Assembly: GCF_048544455.1 (NCBI RefSeq)
Contig: NC_133537.1
Span: 69,907,634-69,971,633 of the forward strand
DNA: 64,000 nucleotides
From: Silene latifolia
Lineage: Eukaryota > Streptophyta > Magnoliopsida > Caryophyllales > Caryophyllaceae
Reading direction: 5' to 3'
In this document: piece by piece, positions 45,663-57,796 of the stretch
Layout of the letters: each line of letters begins with the position of its first letter
Numbering within the stretch: position 1 is the first letter of the stretch
Program-made: the position numbers and the translations under genes
Notes under the pieces: generated by a model
The model's input: only the letters and a program-made list of their open reading frames with translations
Database searches by the model: none
What the model was told of the DNA's origin: nothing

Positions 45663-47375
45663 CTATAAAGGGGATTGGGAAATGGTCCTTAAGGGTTGCG
45701 GCATTAAGTTTAATTTCCTATAGTCGATACACATTCGCCATCCCATCGCCGATATAGTAGGTAGGTGGGTCCCGTCTTCTTGCTCAACCATGGTCAACCC
45801 TCCCTTCTTGGGTACCACGTGAACCGGACTCACCCATTTGCTATCCGTTATTTGATAGATAATCCCGGCCTCAAGTAATTTCAAAACTTCATTTTTAACT
45901 ACCTCGGCCATTTTAGGGTTTATCCTCTTAAGACCATCTACCTTGGGTTGACTCCCCTCTTCTAAGACAATTCTATGCATACACAAACTCGGGCTTAAGC
46001 CTTTGATGTCATCGATGCTATACCCGAATGAGCCTTTGTGAGTTCTCAAAGTTTTCAAAAGTTTCATTTCTTGTGACTCACTTAGGTTAGCATTTATGAT
46101 CACGGGGTAAGCCTCCCCCTCACCAAGGAAAGCAAACTTGAGTGAGGGGGGTAAAGGTTTGAGTTGTACCTTTGGAGGGAGAAAGCCCTCCACTTTCTTC
46201 AAAAGCTCCTCATCTACATCATGATCTTCTTTCATTGCTTCATCATGTAATGAAATTTGGAAGACCTCTTCCATTTCCGCTTCTTCTCGGGCCACTTCAT
46301 GAACTACCTCATCAATCACTTCAATAGTGCTTAACCTTTCAACTCTTGGTCTTTTCATCAAATGTGAGAGGTTAAATTCGACATTGTTGCCCTTAATTTG
46401 GAAGGTTAGCCGCCCATTCTTCACATCAATAAGCACTCCTCCGGTAGCCAAAAATGGCCTACCTAGGATGATGGGGGTATGGCTATCCTTCGGGATGTCA
46501 AGGACAACAAAGTCGGCGGGGATTAAAAGATTTCCAACTTTGACAGGTACGTCTTCAAGCACCCCCAAAGGGCGCTTGACGGACCTATCCGCCAATTGGA
46601 GAGTCATGGTAGTAGGAGCAAGGTTATGAATGCCAATCTTTTTTGCAACTTTTAAAGGAATGACACTCACACTTGCTCCCAAGTCACAAAGAGCTCTTGA
46701 TATAGGAACACCACCAACTACACATGGTATTGAAAAGCTTCCCGGGTCACCAAGTTTAGTGGGCATCTTGTTAAGGATATGAGCACTACATGCCTCTTCC
46801 ATTGCCACTATCTCTTGGTCACCCAAGACCCTCTTCTTAGTCAAGATATCTTTCAAAAATTTTGAGTTAGTTGGCATGTTCAAAATCACTTCCGTAAAGG
46901 GTAGGGTGACTTCAAGTTTCTCAAGCATATCACAAAACTTGGCACATTTAAAGGTTTCCCTACTTTTTACGGCTCTTGAGGGGTAAGGAATATGAGACAT
47001 AAGTTGAGAATTGGAAGGTACCTTTGGAGGAACCGAATTCTTTGTTACCTTTTTGGTGTGTTGCAAAGGCACTTCTTCAATAGCTTCTTCCTCATAAGGA
47101 AGGTCTTCCACATATCCATCAACATCTTTTTCCACTTGAATTCCCCCACTTGAAGACTCTTCACAAGCTTTCTTCCCCTTCTTGGCTTCACTCACTCTAG
47201 CCATCGGTGTTATGGATGGGCTTTCCTTTTCACCACTCATTTCCATCCTATTCCTCTTGGGATCCCCATCAACTTCTACTTCAAGATCTTTGCAGGGGTC
47301 CTCAAGCTCTACATCGCTCCTCAAAACTACCGCATGGGCATGGTGGCTATTTGAGGTGTCCTTTGAACTTTGTCC
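45663..47375 (-). pseudogene. Protease and RT (N-terminal half) of element B
   Basis: The frame continues from gag through one TAA (47376-47378). A charged linker leads to the aspartic protease with CDLGASVSVIPL and a later IILGRPFLATGG motif, typical of Athila. RT follows with [28 protein letters not shown] and WRMCIDYRKLN before a frameshift near 45700. The protease active site has DLGAS, usual for this family. Confidence 0.85.
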
Positions 47376-48720
47376 TTAGGCTAATAGACCACCGAGTGGC
47401 CGTTCAAGGTTAGCCAAAGAATGAGAGGCCATCCTAGATTCCATTTCCCTCATATCTTTATGGAAGGAAGCCCTTAAGTTTGCTTGTTCTTGTTGGCTTG
47501 CCTTTGCAAAATTAGTCATTTCTTGGCTATGTTGCATTTGCATGTTCTTTATCATCTTTAAAAATTCATTTTGGGAGGGTTCACTTTGGGGTTCTTGATA
47601 AGGTTGGTTGGTTGTGGGTAAAGGGAACCCATAGTCATACCGAGTGTTGGGACCTTGGTTGTTGTTTTGTCCCCCTTGAAAATTTCCTCTAGGACCATTG
47701 TTGTTGAAATTTGGCCCTTGCCCTTGATCTTGAAACCCTTGATCATACCCTTGCCCAAATCCTTGATTAGCTTGATTCACTTAGTTCCCTTGATAGAACC
47801 CTTGGTTGTTTTGATTTCCTCCAAAATCTTGGTAACCTTGAGGTTGGTTTCCAAAGTTTTGGTTGGTGTTTCTTTGATTTTGATATCCACACTAGGTTGA
47901 GAGAACCCGGGTGGATTATTTGGGGCTTGGGATTAAAGATGTTGTGGGTTTTGAACATTGGTACTCTTGTAGCTAAAATTGGGGTGGTTCTTCAAACCCA
48001 GATGGTAGAAGTTGGTGTTTGGGTTTTAGACATTGGGATTGTTGTAGGGTGGTCTTAGTGGTCTTGTATTGTTGCAATAGCTTTGGAAAGCATTAACATC
48101 TTGGACATTCTCCTCATACCCACCATTATAGTTGTTGGCACATATGTCAAAAGTGTGGCCATTCCCCCCACAAAGCTCACAAGGTAAAACTTGAGCTACT
48201 TCCTCCATGGATGGACCATGTGAGGTGGTGGCTTGGTGAACTTGGTTCCTTTGCAATTTCTCAAGTTGCTTGGTGAGAAAATCAAGCTTGGCATTTGCAT
48301 TAGAAGAGTTCTCCTTAGGGAATTTGCCATTTCTCCTAAGCATGTTTCCTCTTGAGCCATAATTTGCTTCCGAGTCTACCATCTTCTTGATTAGTGTCGT
48401 CCCTTCTTTATCACCTAAATGATCAAATCCTCCCCCCGCGGAAGCATTTGCCATTTCTTTGGTTCTAGGCAACAATGTTTGAAAGAAGGTTTGGGTGATG
48501 TACCACTCCGGGATCCCATGGTGTGGACAACTAGCAATAAGGTCTTGATATCGATCCCAAGCTTCACCCAAGGATTCCCCATCTTCTTGTTGGAAAGTAT
48601 GGATTTCATTACGAAGCATGGCGGTCTTGGATGACAGATAGTACTTGGCCATGAACGCCTTAGCTAAAGCGTCTCATGTTGTGAATGTATCCGGAGGGTG
48701 AATATTCAACCACCGGTCCG
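47376..48720 (-). pseudogene. gag of element B, C-terminal part
   Basis: AKAFMAKYYLSSKTAMLRNEI and FQQEDGESLGEAWDRYQDLI belong to the Ty3/gypsy gag core. A zinc-knuckle-like CELCGGNGHTFDIC (C-x2-C-x4-H-x4-C) follows near 48145, then a glutamine/asparagine/glycine-rich tail (NQANQGFGQGYDQGFQDQ). A frameshift lies between 47781 and 48025, with one in-frame stop near 48660. The N-terminal part is at 50334-50872, beyond insertion H. Confidence 0.85.
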
Positions 48721-48725
48721 GTTTA

Positions 48726-50333
48726 TGATGTGAACATTATTTGCGCACATTTAGTCCCCTAATTAAACCCATTTTGCATACTATTATAACTTTCCATAGC
48801 CATTTTATCCGTCAAATGCTTTCTATTTGGCTTTCCTAGTGCATTTTATATGTTTTGTAGGAAAGGAGATAATAAGGCGGAAATTCCCGTCTTTCGTGCA
48901 TATTTGGAAGCTTTTTGATAATATTGGATGGACGAGTATTGAAGGAGAGGCAAGAACTAAAGACTAATTTCACAAGAATAAGAAGAAAGTGAAGAAAAGG
49001 ATTCTGAAGCAGAATCCGAGCGTCCAAGCCTTGAAGACGCTCGGATTCCCTTATAACAATCCGAGCAGATTTACCCAAAGACGCTCGGCCACCCCTGCAG
49101 GAATCCGAGCGGATTCCCCTCTTGGACGAGCGGATTGTGGCGTCTTTAGCCGAGATGCTCATCTCTCCGAAAAGACTAGCAATTCTCTGTTTAGAACTCA
49201 CAAATGTTAATTACTAATTTAGCCTTAGTTAACCTAATGAAGCTCTACTATATATACCCCATTTGTAAATAATCAAAGCATGAAGTTTTTAGAGTAGAGA
49301 GCCTCGACATTAGAAATTCCTCTTAGATTAGATTAGGAGTAGATTAGAATATATTACTCTTTAATCTTTCCACAAATTACACATTAATCTTTCCTTAATT
49401 ATTGTTCAAGTTTATTATTCAAGTTTGTTACTTTTGGGTAATTGAAGATTATTGGGTTATTATTGGAGAATTGACAACTCTTCATCAATCAATCAAGTTC
49501 TCTTCTTTTATTCTTTGCTTTATTATTTGGAATCATCTCAAGTTTGGTATAATTCTTTTACCCTTTACTCTTTATTGTTTATTTCCTCATTCTCTTATCA
49601 TGTTTACACTTGTTGTGATGATTGACACCATTAATGACATGTTTACCATGATAATAAGTGAGTAGTCTCTTTAACTAGGATTAGTGGGTAATTAAGGGAA
49701 ACAAACATGGGATTAATCATGCTTAAACTAATATGTTTTCATAATTAAATTGCTTGCTTGTTGTGATGTCAACTTTATGCACATGTTATGTTTGATGTAA
49801 TGCTAAGCCTATGAATCCTTGTATTTACAACCATCTCTTATCTACTCAACTTGACTTGTAAGATATAAACCAACTCGAGTCTTGTTAGACCATGCATAGA
49901 AGTTGAATAGGAAGAAAGTAAGTCGACTTGTTGGTGTTGTACAATCTAATCGATTCGGCTCCGGGACCCAACTCTTCCTATGAACCGTAAGACATAAACC
50001 AACTCGGTTCCTTCACAATATTAATTGCTTGCAACTTTGTAAACATGTTTGTATGATCAACACCATGAATCCCCTATGACCCCATGACATCCTAGTGGTT
50101 TTAAGTCATTTGTTTACATTTCTTAGTTCATCGTTTGCTTTACTTTGTTACTTTTATTATTTAGAACACAACTACAAACCCAAACAAATTGTGACACTAG
50201 CATAAATTGAGATAGATAGACTTAAAACCCAAAGCACACCGTCCCATGGATCGACCTCGACTTACCGCTAACTAGTTGTTTGTTGAGTATTATAAATTTG
50301 TTTGATTGGATGTGTGACGACCAACTCTTGTCA
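48726..50333 (+). repeat. Insertion H: probable solo LTR in gag of B
   Basis: 1.6 kb that interrupts the gag frame; removing it rejoins the frame without a shift. The ends look like TGATGTGAAC and ACTCTTGTCA (TG...CA), a TATA box is central, and a polypyrimidine-rich R/U5-like part follows, so it looks like an LTR on the plus strand. I could not find a matching 5-bp flank, so the exact ends are uncertain. It has GC-rich ATCCGAGCG/CGCTCGGAT inverted motifs at 49010-49140. Confidence 0.55.
49249..49256 (+). promoter_or_regulatory. TATA box of insertion H
   Basis: CTATATATACCCC, plus strand, followed by AGAGTAGAGAGCCTCG about 50 bases later. Confidence 0.5.
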
Positions 50334-50872
50334 ATCACCTTACCCGTCAAAGAGAATGGGAACAACATCATCCTTAGAGTGTCCTCGGATACCCCGTTCT
50401 TCTTCATCATTGAGAACTTTCTCTTGAACTTTCGTAGCAGGACATGAGCATCCTCTTTAATATGCCCCCCGAATAAATCCTTCTCGATCAACCCAACTTG
50501 GGCGGGATGCATCTCAAATTTGTTGGGAGCCAAAGTGCCAAAATTAATAGGGTTACATGAATCATTATGGTTAGACCGGTTGTGATCTCGTAGAGCCATT
50601 TGTGGTGGTGGGTTTGGTATTTGAGGGGGTGGTTATTGAGGTGGACTTGGAAGTGGAAAGTTGTGAAAGGGATTTTCTATAGGGATCTCAATTGTGTTGT
50701 TTGGTTGAAGTGGGGTTGTGGTGTCAATGATTGGTAGGGTGTGTGGGTTTGGTTGGTCTATATTTGATTGAGGAAGGTTCCGAACTCTATCAAGGGTCCT
50801 TGTCCTCAAGGTCCTAAAAAGCCTTTCGGGGTCGGAATTGAAGAGTAGAGCTTGATGGTTCCTTCTAGGCAT
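50334..50872 (-). pseudogene. gag of element B, N-terminal part
   Basis: Starts MPRRNHQALLFNSDPERLFR at an ATG (50870-50872), 160 bases after the primer site. It continues through a proline/asparagine-rich stretch with one break near 50636 to KFEMHPAQVGLIEKDLFGGH and MMLFPFSLTGKVI, where H is inserted. Confidence 0.8.
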
Positions 50873-51030
50873 GCACTCGACAAACCGTTAGTCTCCTAGT
50901 GTCTTTACACACTAGGGGAGGGTAAGAAATCACACACTCTACAATAAAACACACAACTACTAAAACAAACTAACAAGTGAGATAAGACTAAAGCAAAGAC
51001 TCTTAATAAACTAAGTATAACCTAGCACCA

Positions 51031-51048
51031 TCCCCGGCAACGGCGCCA
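51031..51048 (-). other. Primer binding site of element B
   Basis: TGGCGCCGTTGCCGGGGA on the minus strand, two bases after the 5' LTR. This is the Asp-tRNA-type site known for Athila. Confidence 0.88.
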
Positions 51049-51050
51049 TT

Positions 51051-52711
51051 TGATGATTAAGATGGTTGTAGAGTCGAGTTTCTTATCACCAACAATATTT
51101 ATAACCCAATTTAGTAATATAAATCGGGGTCGAACCACAAGGATGGAGGGGTTTCTACTTAGTTTAACTGGGAGTCTAGTTTAGTCGGAAGATGAAAGGA
51201 GTTGATTTAAACTACTAGATTTAACTAAATCAAACGATTGAGATGAAATGTATATGATTGATTAAAAGACTAGGGCTTTCGGGTTCATCTAAATGGTTTA
51301 AGGGCAAACATGATAATTTAAGGGGTCAATGGCAAGGGTTTATCCTAGGTAGAACAATCAATGTCTTGACTTACATAAAGGTGACCCCTAATTTCTTTAA
51401 GCATCACACTTCTCTTAAACATACAACAAGACCACCACAAACTTTCATTCAATGGAGGAATTAAGCAATAATGAAGAAAGGCATGAGCTTTCACTCACAC
51501 AATTCATCAAACACCTTATGTGCAAGGATAAGAAAGATAAACAATTCACCAAAGACCAAAATAATAATCATACAATCATGCCCATTAATTCCATTTAGAC
51601 TCCCCCTAAACCCTAGAAGGATTTCTACTCACACATATTCAAATTGTTCATGCAAACAAAAGGGTAAAAACAAGTAATCAAAAGAGATGACATGGAATGA
51701 ATTCAAACAATTATAAAAGGCAACTTGAAATGTAAACAATTGATTAACAAAGCAATTAAGAAGAGAAATGTACCAACAATGAGTAAATATGGTTGCTTTG
51801 ATTGAATTAATGAAGAAAATCCTTCAATATCTCCCAAATACAACCCAATAACCAAATGTAAACAATTGATAACAACCACTACTAATCTAATTTTACTAAA
51901 TAATTGATGTTGATTAAGGAAAGATTAGTGCTTTGATTAAGGAAAGATTACATAAATTAAGGAAAGTTTTCAGATATAGGGTTGTGTGTACAATTGATTT
52001 TGGGAGGGGGTATTTATAGTCTTTCATTGGATTAGAGGAAATGAGGAAGGAAAGCCCATATTCGCAGTTTGTCGTCCTGTGCCGGTCGACAGGCTACCGG
52101 TCAGCCTACTGGTAGCGCGCCTTCTTGTAATTTTGGAGTTGAACTTTGGAATTTACTGGCGTGTGTGTTCTGCCGGTGGACCGGCTGTCGGCCTGCCGGC
52201 AGAACACACTCTTCTATACTCCAATTCCTTTCCTTGGTGTGTCTTCTACCGGTTGGCCAGCTACCGGTGCATGTACCGGTAGCGAGACCATTGCTCTTTT
52301 TCTTCTTCTTCTTCTATCTTTAATTCAAGGCTGTTGTGCTCTGCCGGTGGACCGGCTGTCGGCCTGCCGGGAGAGCATACTTCTTCAGCTTTTCCACTTT
52401 CCCTTGTAGTGACAGGTGGGGGGTGTTCTGCCGGTGGCTGGACCGGCTGCCGGTCTGCTGGCAGAACATGTTTCTTCAGGTTTTTCACCCCCTTTTCTTC
52501 TCAAGCTAACACGAGTTAGTTTCTTCACTCGATCTTCATTCCGTCTTGCCTTTTCCGATGCCAATCCCCTACAAAAGGAGTACGGGGAGTCATAATATCG
52601 ATGTACATGAAAGAAGGGCAAAATGCGAGCGATAGTGAGCTAGAAACGTGCTATAGAAGGCAAAGTGCATGAGAAACGGGAAGTGAAATGGTATAAACTA
52701 ATCACATATCA
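51051..52711 (-). repeat. 5' LTR of element B
   Basis: Pairs with 11622-13286. TATA box at 52011-52018 and palindromic modules at 52076-52470 (about 52076, 52165, 52243, 52335 and 52435). The modules lie upstream of the TATA box on the element's strand. Confidence 0.93.
52011..52018 (-). promoter_or_regulatory. TATA box in 5' LTR of B
   Basis: TATAAATA on the minus strand, same context as at 12586. This copy is placed to transcribe B. Confidence 0.6.
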
Positions 52712-52716
52712 CTTAA
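52712..52716. repeat. Target-site duplication CTTAA, right copy (element B)
   Basis: Identical to 11617-11621. Confidence 0.9.
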
Positions 52717-54010
52717 CCCATGAGACACCGGAGCCACTTTCCTTTATTTAGCCAAACCCGAGACCAATGCCTCCGTTAACTTTGTTTGAGCATCCAACTT
52801 TTTAAAAATACTTGCAATAAACGAGTCCAACTTCTTTTCTACAGCCACCAACACATCCGACTACTTCTCCGCAACAACCGAACCACCCTTAGATTGAAAA
52901 ATCAAATCAGGCCCAACAGCAGCCACTTTGATCAACTTAAGAAATGTATTACACATCCCATCCTTGATCATCACATAATAAATACTCGGACTCACAACTT
53001 GCTTAGCCTCCAACAAATGAGAAATCCACATGCCATATGGTAAATCCAAAGTTGTATAAAATTTCTCTTCGGTGACGGAAATAATCGTTTATATAATGCA
53101 ATGAAAGACGAGCAATGGAAGACTAACCTTTTGCCCTTCAAGCCATTTATAAACCAACACAATCTCATAACTCGAGATCTTGTCCCGTTGTCCTCTTCGT
53201 GGAACAACGGTATTTCAAATAAAATTGGAGAAAAACTTCAACTTTGGCGAAAACGGACCCGCCAACATATTGTAATTACCCGTAGCATCAACATCAAAAC
53301 ACCTCTTAATCTTAATCTTTTCCTCCTTGGTCACATCTCCCCACTCCGCACTCAGGTTGATTTTCATCCCATCGTCATGGACGGAAAACAGAGTGCAAAA
53401 GTCACCAATGGAGATAATGACTTCGGACCCATTCACAACCGCATGCAAAACCCCATTTTTGATAGAAACCGAAGCATAAAACTGGATTACATCGATAGGA
53501 TAAACCCTTCTAGAAAACTGACAAATCGTGGTTCATTCTTGAAATTTCAAGAAGTCGGAAAAGAACCTCAAAGCTTCAATTTTGTCGTACCAAGCCGCTT
53601 CATAAGGCCGTCCACCATGGATACCGTATTTGAAGACACGGTTCACAAGTGTCCTCTATTCTTTTTTAAGACGGACCTTATCAAGGCTTACGGCCACGGC
53701 ATTTGGCATATATTCCGGAAACAGAGTTCCTTTATGGCCGTCACAGCTAACCACTACTTGTACCTCCTCAACCGTATCCTCTTCAACAACAACCTTATTC
53801 TTCCCTTTATTAAGCTTTCTATATTTTCCATCCACACTAGCTTCACCCCGGTTATGATCGAAATTGGTAGGTTTTGGGTTAGGTGGTGATGAAGACGGGT
53901 TTTTGGTTGATTTGGGTTGGTTGCATGTGGGTTTGGATGAACCGGTCTTGGTGGATGACCGAGTTGATGGTTTGGGCGACAGGGTGAGGATGATGATTGT
54001 TTAAGAGGTT
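52717..54010 (-). pseudogene. N-terminal part of the env-like frame of element E
   Basis: On the minus strand a low-complexity, serine/proline/lysine-rich start (KPSTRSSTKTGSSKP) leads to KGKNKVVVEEDTVEEVQ and LFPEYMPNAVAVSLDKVRLK, a stop, then VSSNTVSMVDGLMKRLG, then in other frames VIISIGDFCTLFSVHDDGMK and LPYGMWISHLLEAKQ...FLKLIKVAAVG. At least four frame breaks or stops. The longest open frame here is on the plus strand (53101-53889), but its composition is unlike a protein. The place after RNase H is that of the Sirevirus env-like gene; I see no clear signal peptide or membrane anchor. Confidence 0.55.
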
Positions 54011-54740
54011 GCGTGTTTGAGAGTTTTGAGGGAGGAAAAGTTTGAGAATTTTATTGATGGTGATGGGACGAGAGAGGTGGGGTATTTATGGAGTAGTAAT
54101 AATTTGAGTTTTGGTAGAATTAGAAAAGAGGAAAAACCGGCGGTGAGTAGTTAAAGTAAGATTCCTTTTTTAAAAAAAAATAAAAAATTAGGGTAAATCT
54201 TATTTGATAAGATATGGTAGAATATGATAAATCACATGAGTAAGATATGGTAACAAGGATAATATTTGAGATAAAGTTTCGGTCAAAAAGATAAGAAAAG
54301 AATATTGTGATGGAATATTGGTTCGTAAAATAAACATAAAATATATATGACTAGCAGACGGAATATTATCGTAATATAATAAAATATTTAACATAGATAT
54401 GCTCGCAGCGGAAAATACGGACACAGTCATATAATCTCGTCTATTTCTAGTTAGTCATAAAGATCAAAAATATTTGTGACAAGTTTAGTTGCAACCAATT
54501 AAACCAATTTCCAATCATAAAATCTCAAAACGTTTTCTAGCCAATGCTTTTTTTAAAATGCCAGCCCATTGTTTTCCGTACTATAAAATTCAAGTCTTAT
54601 GTTGCCCTTATCGACATGGTCGCGTAGAAAATGATGTCTAATATCTACATGCTTAGTACGAGAGTGTTGTGCTAGGTTTTTAGAAATAATTATAACACTC
54701 GTGTTATCACATAAAATAGGAATACATCCTACATTAATAC
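54011..54740 (-). other. Spacer between RNase H and env-like frame of E
   Basis: Very AT-rich, no supported gene. Confidence 0.5.
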
Positions 54741-55920
54741 CATAATCAGATAATTGCTATTTAAGCCACAATAATTGAGAACATACCAATGCAGCAACAA
54801 TATATTCGGCTCCAGCAGTAGATAAGGCAACTGGATTTTGCATCTTTGACCCCCACGTTATAATGTATGGTCCAACAAACGTAGCGACGCCGGAAGTACT
54901 TTTTCTATCAAGTGAACAACCTGCATAATCTGTATCTAAATACCCTATGAGATTGAAATTACACCCAAGAGGATACCACGGATATAATTTAGATGTACTA
55001 ATTAAATGTCTCAAGATTCTCTTAACTACTATCATATGCGATTCTTTAGGGCACGATTGAAATCGAGCACATACGCATACACTAAACATAATACTTGGAC
55101 GATCTGCAGTTAAATAAAGAAGTGAACCAATCATACCTTGGTAAGTCGTTTCGTCGACAGGCTTATCATCTTCGTCTAATGTCAATTTCTTATATGTGAC
55201 CATTGGAGTGGCCATAAAATGAGAACTTTCCATTACAAATTTCCTGATTATTCGTTGATATATTTTTGCTGGTGGATCATAATGCCTTCACTAGTCTATT
55301 GAATTTGAAGTCCTAGAAAGAACTTGAGTTCTCCCATCATGCTCATTTCAAATTCTGAGGTCATCAAATCTGAAAAAACTTACACAACCTATTATTAGTT
55401 GAACCAAAAATGATATCATCTACGTAAATTTGTACAACTAATAAATCGGAACCCTCGAATTTCAGTAACAAGGTCTTGTCAACAGATCCTCTTTTAAAAT
55501 TACTTTCGAGTAAAAATTTGGACAATATGTCGTACCAAACCCAGGGAGCTTGTATCAAACCATATAAAGCTTTATCTAATTTATAAACGTGGTTTTGAAA
55601 CTTGCTGACAAGAAATCCTGGAGGTTACTCTACAAAGACTTCTTCATTCAAATAACCGTTAAGAAATGCAGTCTTAACGTCTATTTGAAAAAAAATCATT
55701 CCTTTGCGAGCTGCAAAAGTAATTAATAATCTAATAGCTTCAAGTCCGGCCACGGGAGCGAAGGTCTCATCATAATCTATTCCTTCTTGTTGATTGTATC
55801 CCTGTACAACCAATCTTGCCTTGTTTCGTACTATAACTCCCGTATTATCCAACTTCTTTCTAAACACCCATCTTGTGCCAATGACAGGTCGATCTTTAGG
55901 TCTCGAAACTAAGTGCCAAA
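54741..55920 (-). pseudogene. RT and RNase H of element E
   Basis: [23 protein letters not shown] at 55625-55867 with the first catalytic aspartate in [15 protein letters not shown], and the box YVDDIIFGS at about 55410-55440. RNase H at 54757-55233 has YLDTDYAGCSLDRKSTSG and ALSTAGAEYIVAA, standard Ty1/copia signatures. The frame is broken around 55240-55360 and 55560-55625. Confidence 0.88.
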
Positions 55921-55921
55921 C

Positions 55922-56600
55922 TTAATTCCGTTCAAACTGTTGAAGCTCTTCTTGCATAGCGACAATCCAATCTGATTCAACAAGAGCTTCTTTGATATTG
56001 GTTGGTTCAATGGTAGAGAGGAAGGAGTAGAAGGAACAAAAGTTGTTCAGCATTCTACGAGTTTGAACACCCTTCTTTAAACTTCCAAGAATACTCTCCA
56101 TGGGATGAGAATCTTTATATCTCCATTTCTTAGAAGCTGGAGGCACATCATTGTCATTTGAACTGGGCTCATCTTCTTCAAATGATTGGGATCCAAGAAT
56201 TGTTCCCCCTGAATCCAATCCTGGGGTTGTAGCAGAATCAAGTATAACTTTGGATTTTGTACCTTGGTTTAGATTCGAAGTTATAGCTTCATTAGTTATA
56301 ACTTTAGTTTCCAAATTCTTGTTTTGAGAGGAGGTTATAGTATCATCAACTATAGTCTCAGCTCTCTTTCCCTTGTCATTTGAAGGACTTCCACGTTCAT
56401 CATTAGAGCCTTCAATTTCTTTATCTTCCTTATCCAACTCTAAAGGATCATCTCTAGATAGACGAAAATCTGGTTCATTCATATCTTCTTCCTCATCCTG
56501 TTCAGCTTTATCAAACATATTATTTTCATCAAAAATAACATGAACACTTCCTCGATGCATAAAGTTCTTTTATTAAAAACTTTATATGCTTTACTATGAT
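55922..56600 (-). pseudogene. Integrase-RT linker of element E
   Basis: Open over 212 residues: an acidic stretch (DKAEQDEEEDMNEPDFRLS), then repeated ETIVDDTITS, ETKVITNEAITSN and SKVILDSATT, close relatives of the coiled-coil repeat in gag, then the conserved start of RT with EALVESDWIVAMQEELQQFE. Long variable linkers here are normal in Ty1/copia; the repeat shared with gag is unusual. Confidence 0.75.
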
Positions 56601-57796
56601 TAGAGTATCTAACAAAAACAACTTTGTCACTTCTAGGATCAAATTTGCTTAATCTGTTTTGGCCATTGTTATGGACGAAACATTTACTCCCGAAGCAATG
56701 TAGATGAAATATGTAGGTTTTCGTCCTATAAGAAGCTCATAAGGAGTCTTATTAATGATAGGTCTAATCAAAGCTCGATTGTGAACATAACATACAGTAC
56801 TAATAGCTTCAGCCCAAAAATTACGAGGTAGACCACTACATAATAGCATAGTGCGTGCCATATCCTCAGTGTTCTATTCATACATTCAACAACACCATTT
56901 TGTTGTGGGGTTCGTGGTGCAGAAAAATTGTGTCCTACACCATTTTCCCTATAAAATTCTATAAAGGCATGATTATCAAATTCGGTGCCATGATCGGTAC
57001 GTATAAAAACTACTTTTGATTTATACTTATTTTGGGCAAGCTTCATTAGAACTGCAAACTCATCGACAGTTTCATCTTTTGAATTTAAAAAGATAGTCCA
57101 AACATACCTTGAATAGTCATCAACTAGAACAAAAACATACCTGGATCCGCCTCTACTTCTTACCTTCACTAGGCCACACAGATCCATATGTACTAGTTCC
57201 AGTGGTTCTTTGATGCTTTCCACTCTCTTAGATTTGAATGACGATCTCACATGTTTGCAACGAGCACACGAGTCACATAGCGTTTCTTGGTCAAACTTGT
57301 TTAACGGCAACCCTTCAACCAAATCCCATCTTTTGAGTTTATTCAGTATGGTGGAGCTAATGTGAGCAAACCTTTTATGCCATAAGCATGGATCGTCTAA
57401 GGTAGCTTTCATACATGTAAAAGAGTTAGTAGGTATTGCATTTAAATCAATCATATACACATTTCTCTTTATTTGGCCTTCCAGAATAACATTACTAGTT
57501 CCCTCAATTATTATACGATAAATATCAGACTGAAAGACGACTTTATTTCCTTTGTCGCATAATTGAGATATACTTAGTAAGTTATGCTTGAGACCTCTTA
57601 ACAAATAGACATCACTGATAGCATGAGAGGAAGAGATGCCAATTTTACCTACACCAATTAACTCACCCTTTTTATTGTCACCAAAGGTAACCTTACCTCC
57701 ATCAAAGGGCTCAAGTGAAAGAAACAGATTCTTATTTTCAGTCATGTGCCTTGAACACCCACTGTTAAGATACCATTGATTGTTTTCTTTAACCAC
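56601..57796 (-). pseudogene. Protease (C-terminal) and integrase of element E
   Basis: Protease active site reads WYLNSGCSRHMT, with AAC at 57764-57766 where aspartate is required, so the protease is dead. The pre-integrase part has HNLLSISQLCDKG and the zinc-binding CLWHKRFAHIS...LCDSCARCKH. Integrase core: HMDLCG, RTDHGTEFDN and QQNGVVECMNRT keep D, D and E. The frame breaks near 56850 and goes on with WAEAISTVCYVHNR and NKTPYELLIGRKP. Confidence 0.85.

Larger units (their letters stand above)
11622..52711 (-). mobile_element. Element B: Athila-type Ty3/gypsy retrotransposon carrying nested D, C, G and H
   Basis: Two LTRs of 1665 and 1661 bp with TG...CA ends and an exact CTTAA duplication bound the element. 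On the minus strand: 5' LTR (51051-52711), a primer site of the Asp-tRNA type used by Athila (51031-51048), gag, protease, RT, RNase H, integrase, palindromic spacer, 3' noncoding sequence, polypurine tract and 3' LTR. The two LTRs differ only at scattered positions, so the insertion is younger than E but old enough for four later insertions. The env-like ORF expected between 42466 and 14841 is missing. Confidence 0.92.

Noticed and set aside
53101..53889. Open frame of 262 codons on the plus strand
   Set aside because: Its composition is poor in alanine, glycine and glutamate and rich in phenylalanine, asparagine and histidine. The opposite strand reads as a decayed but protein-like frame in the right place for the Sirevirus env-like gene. 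I treat it as a chance antisense frame.
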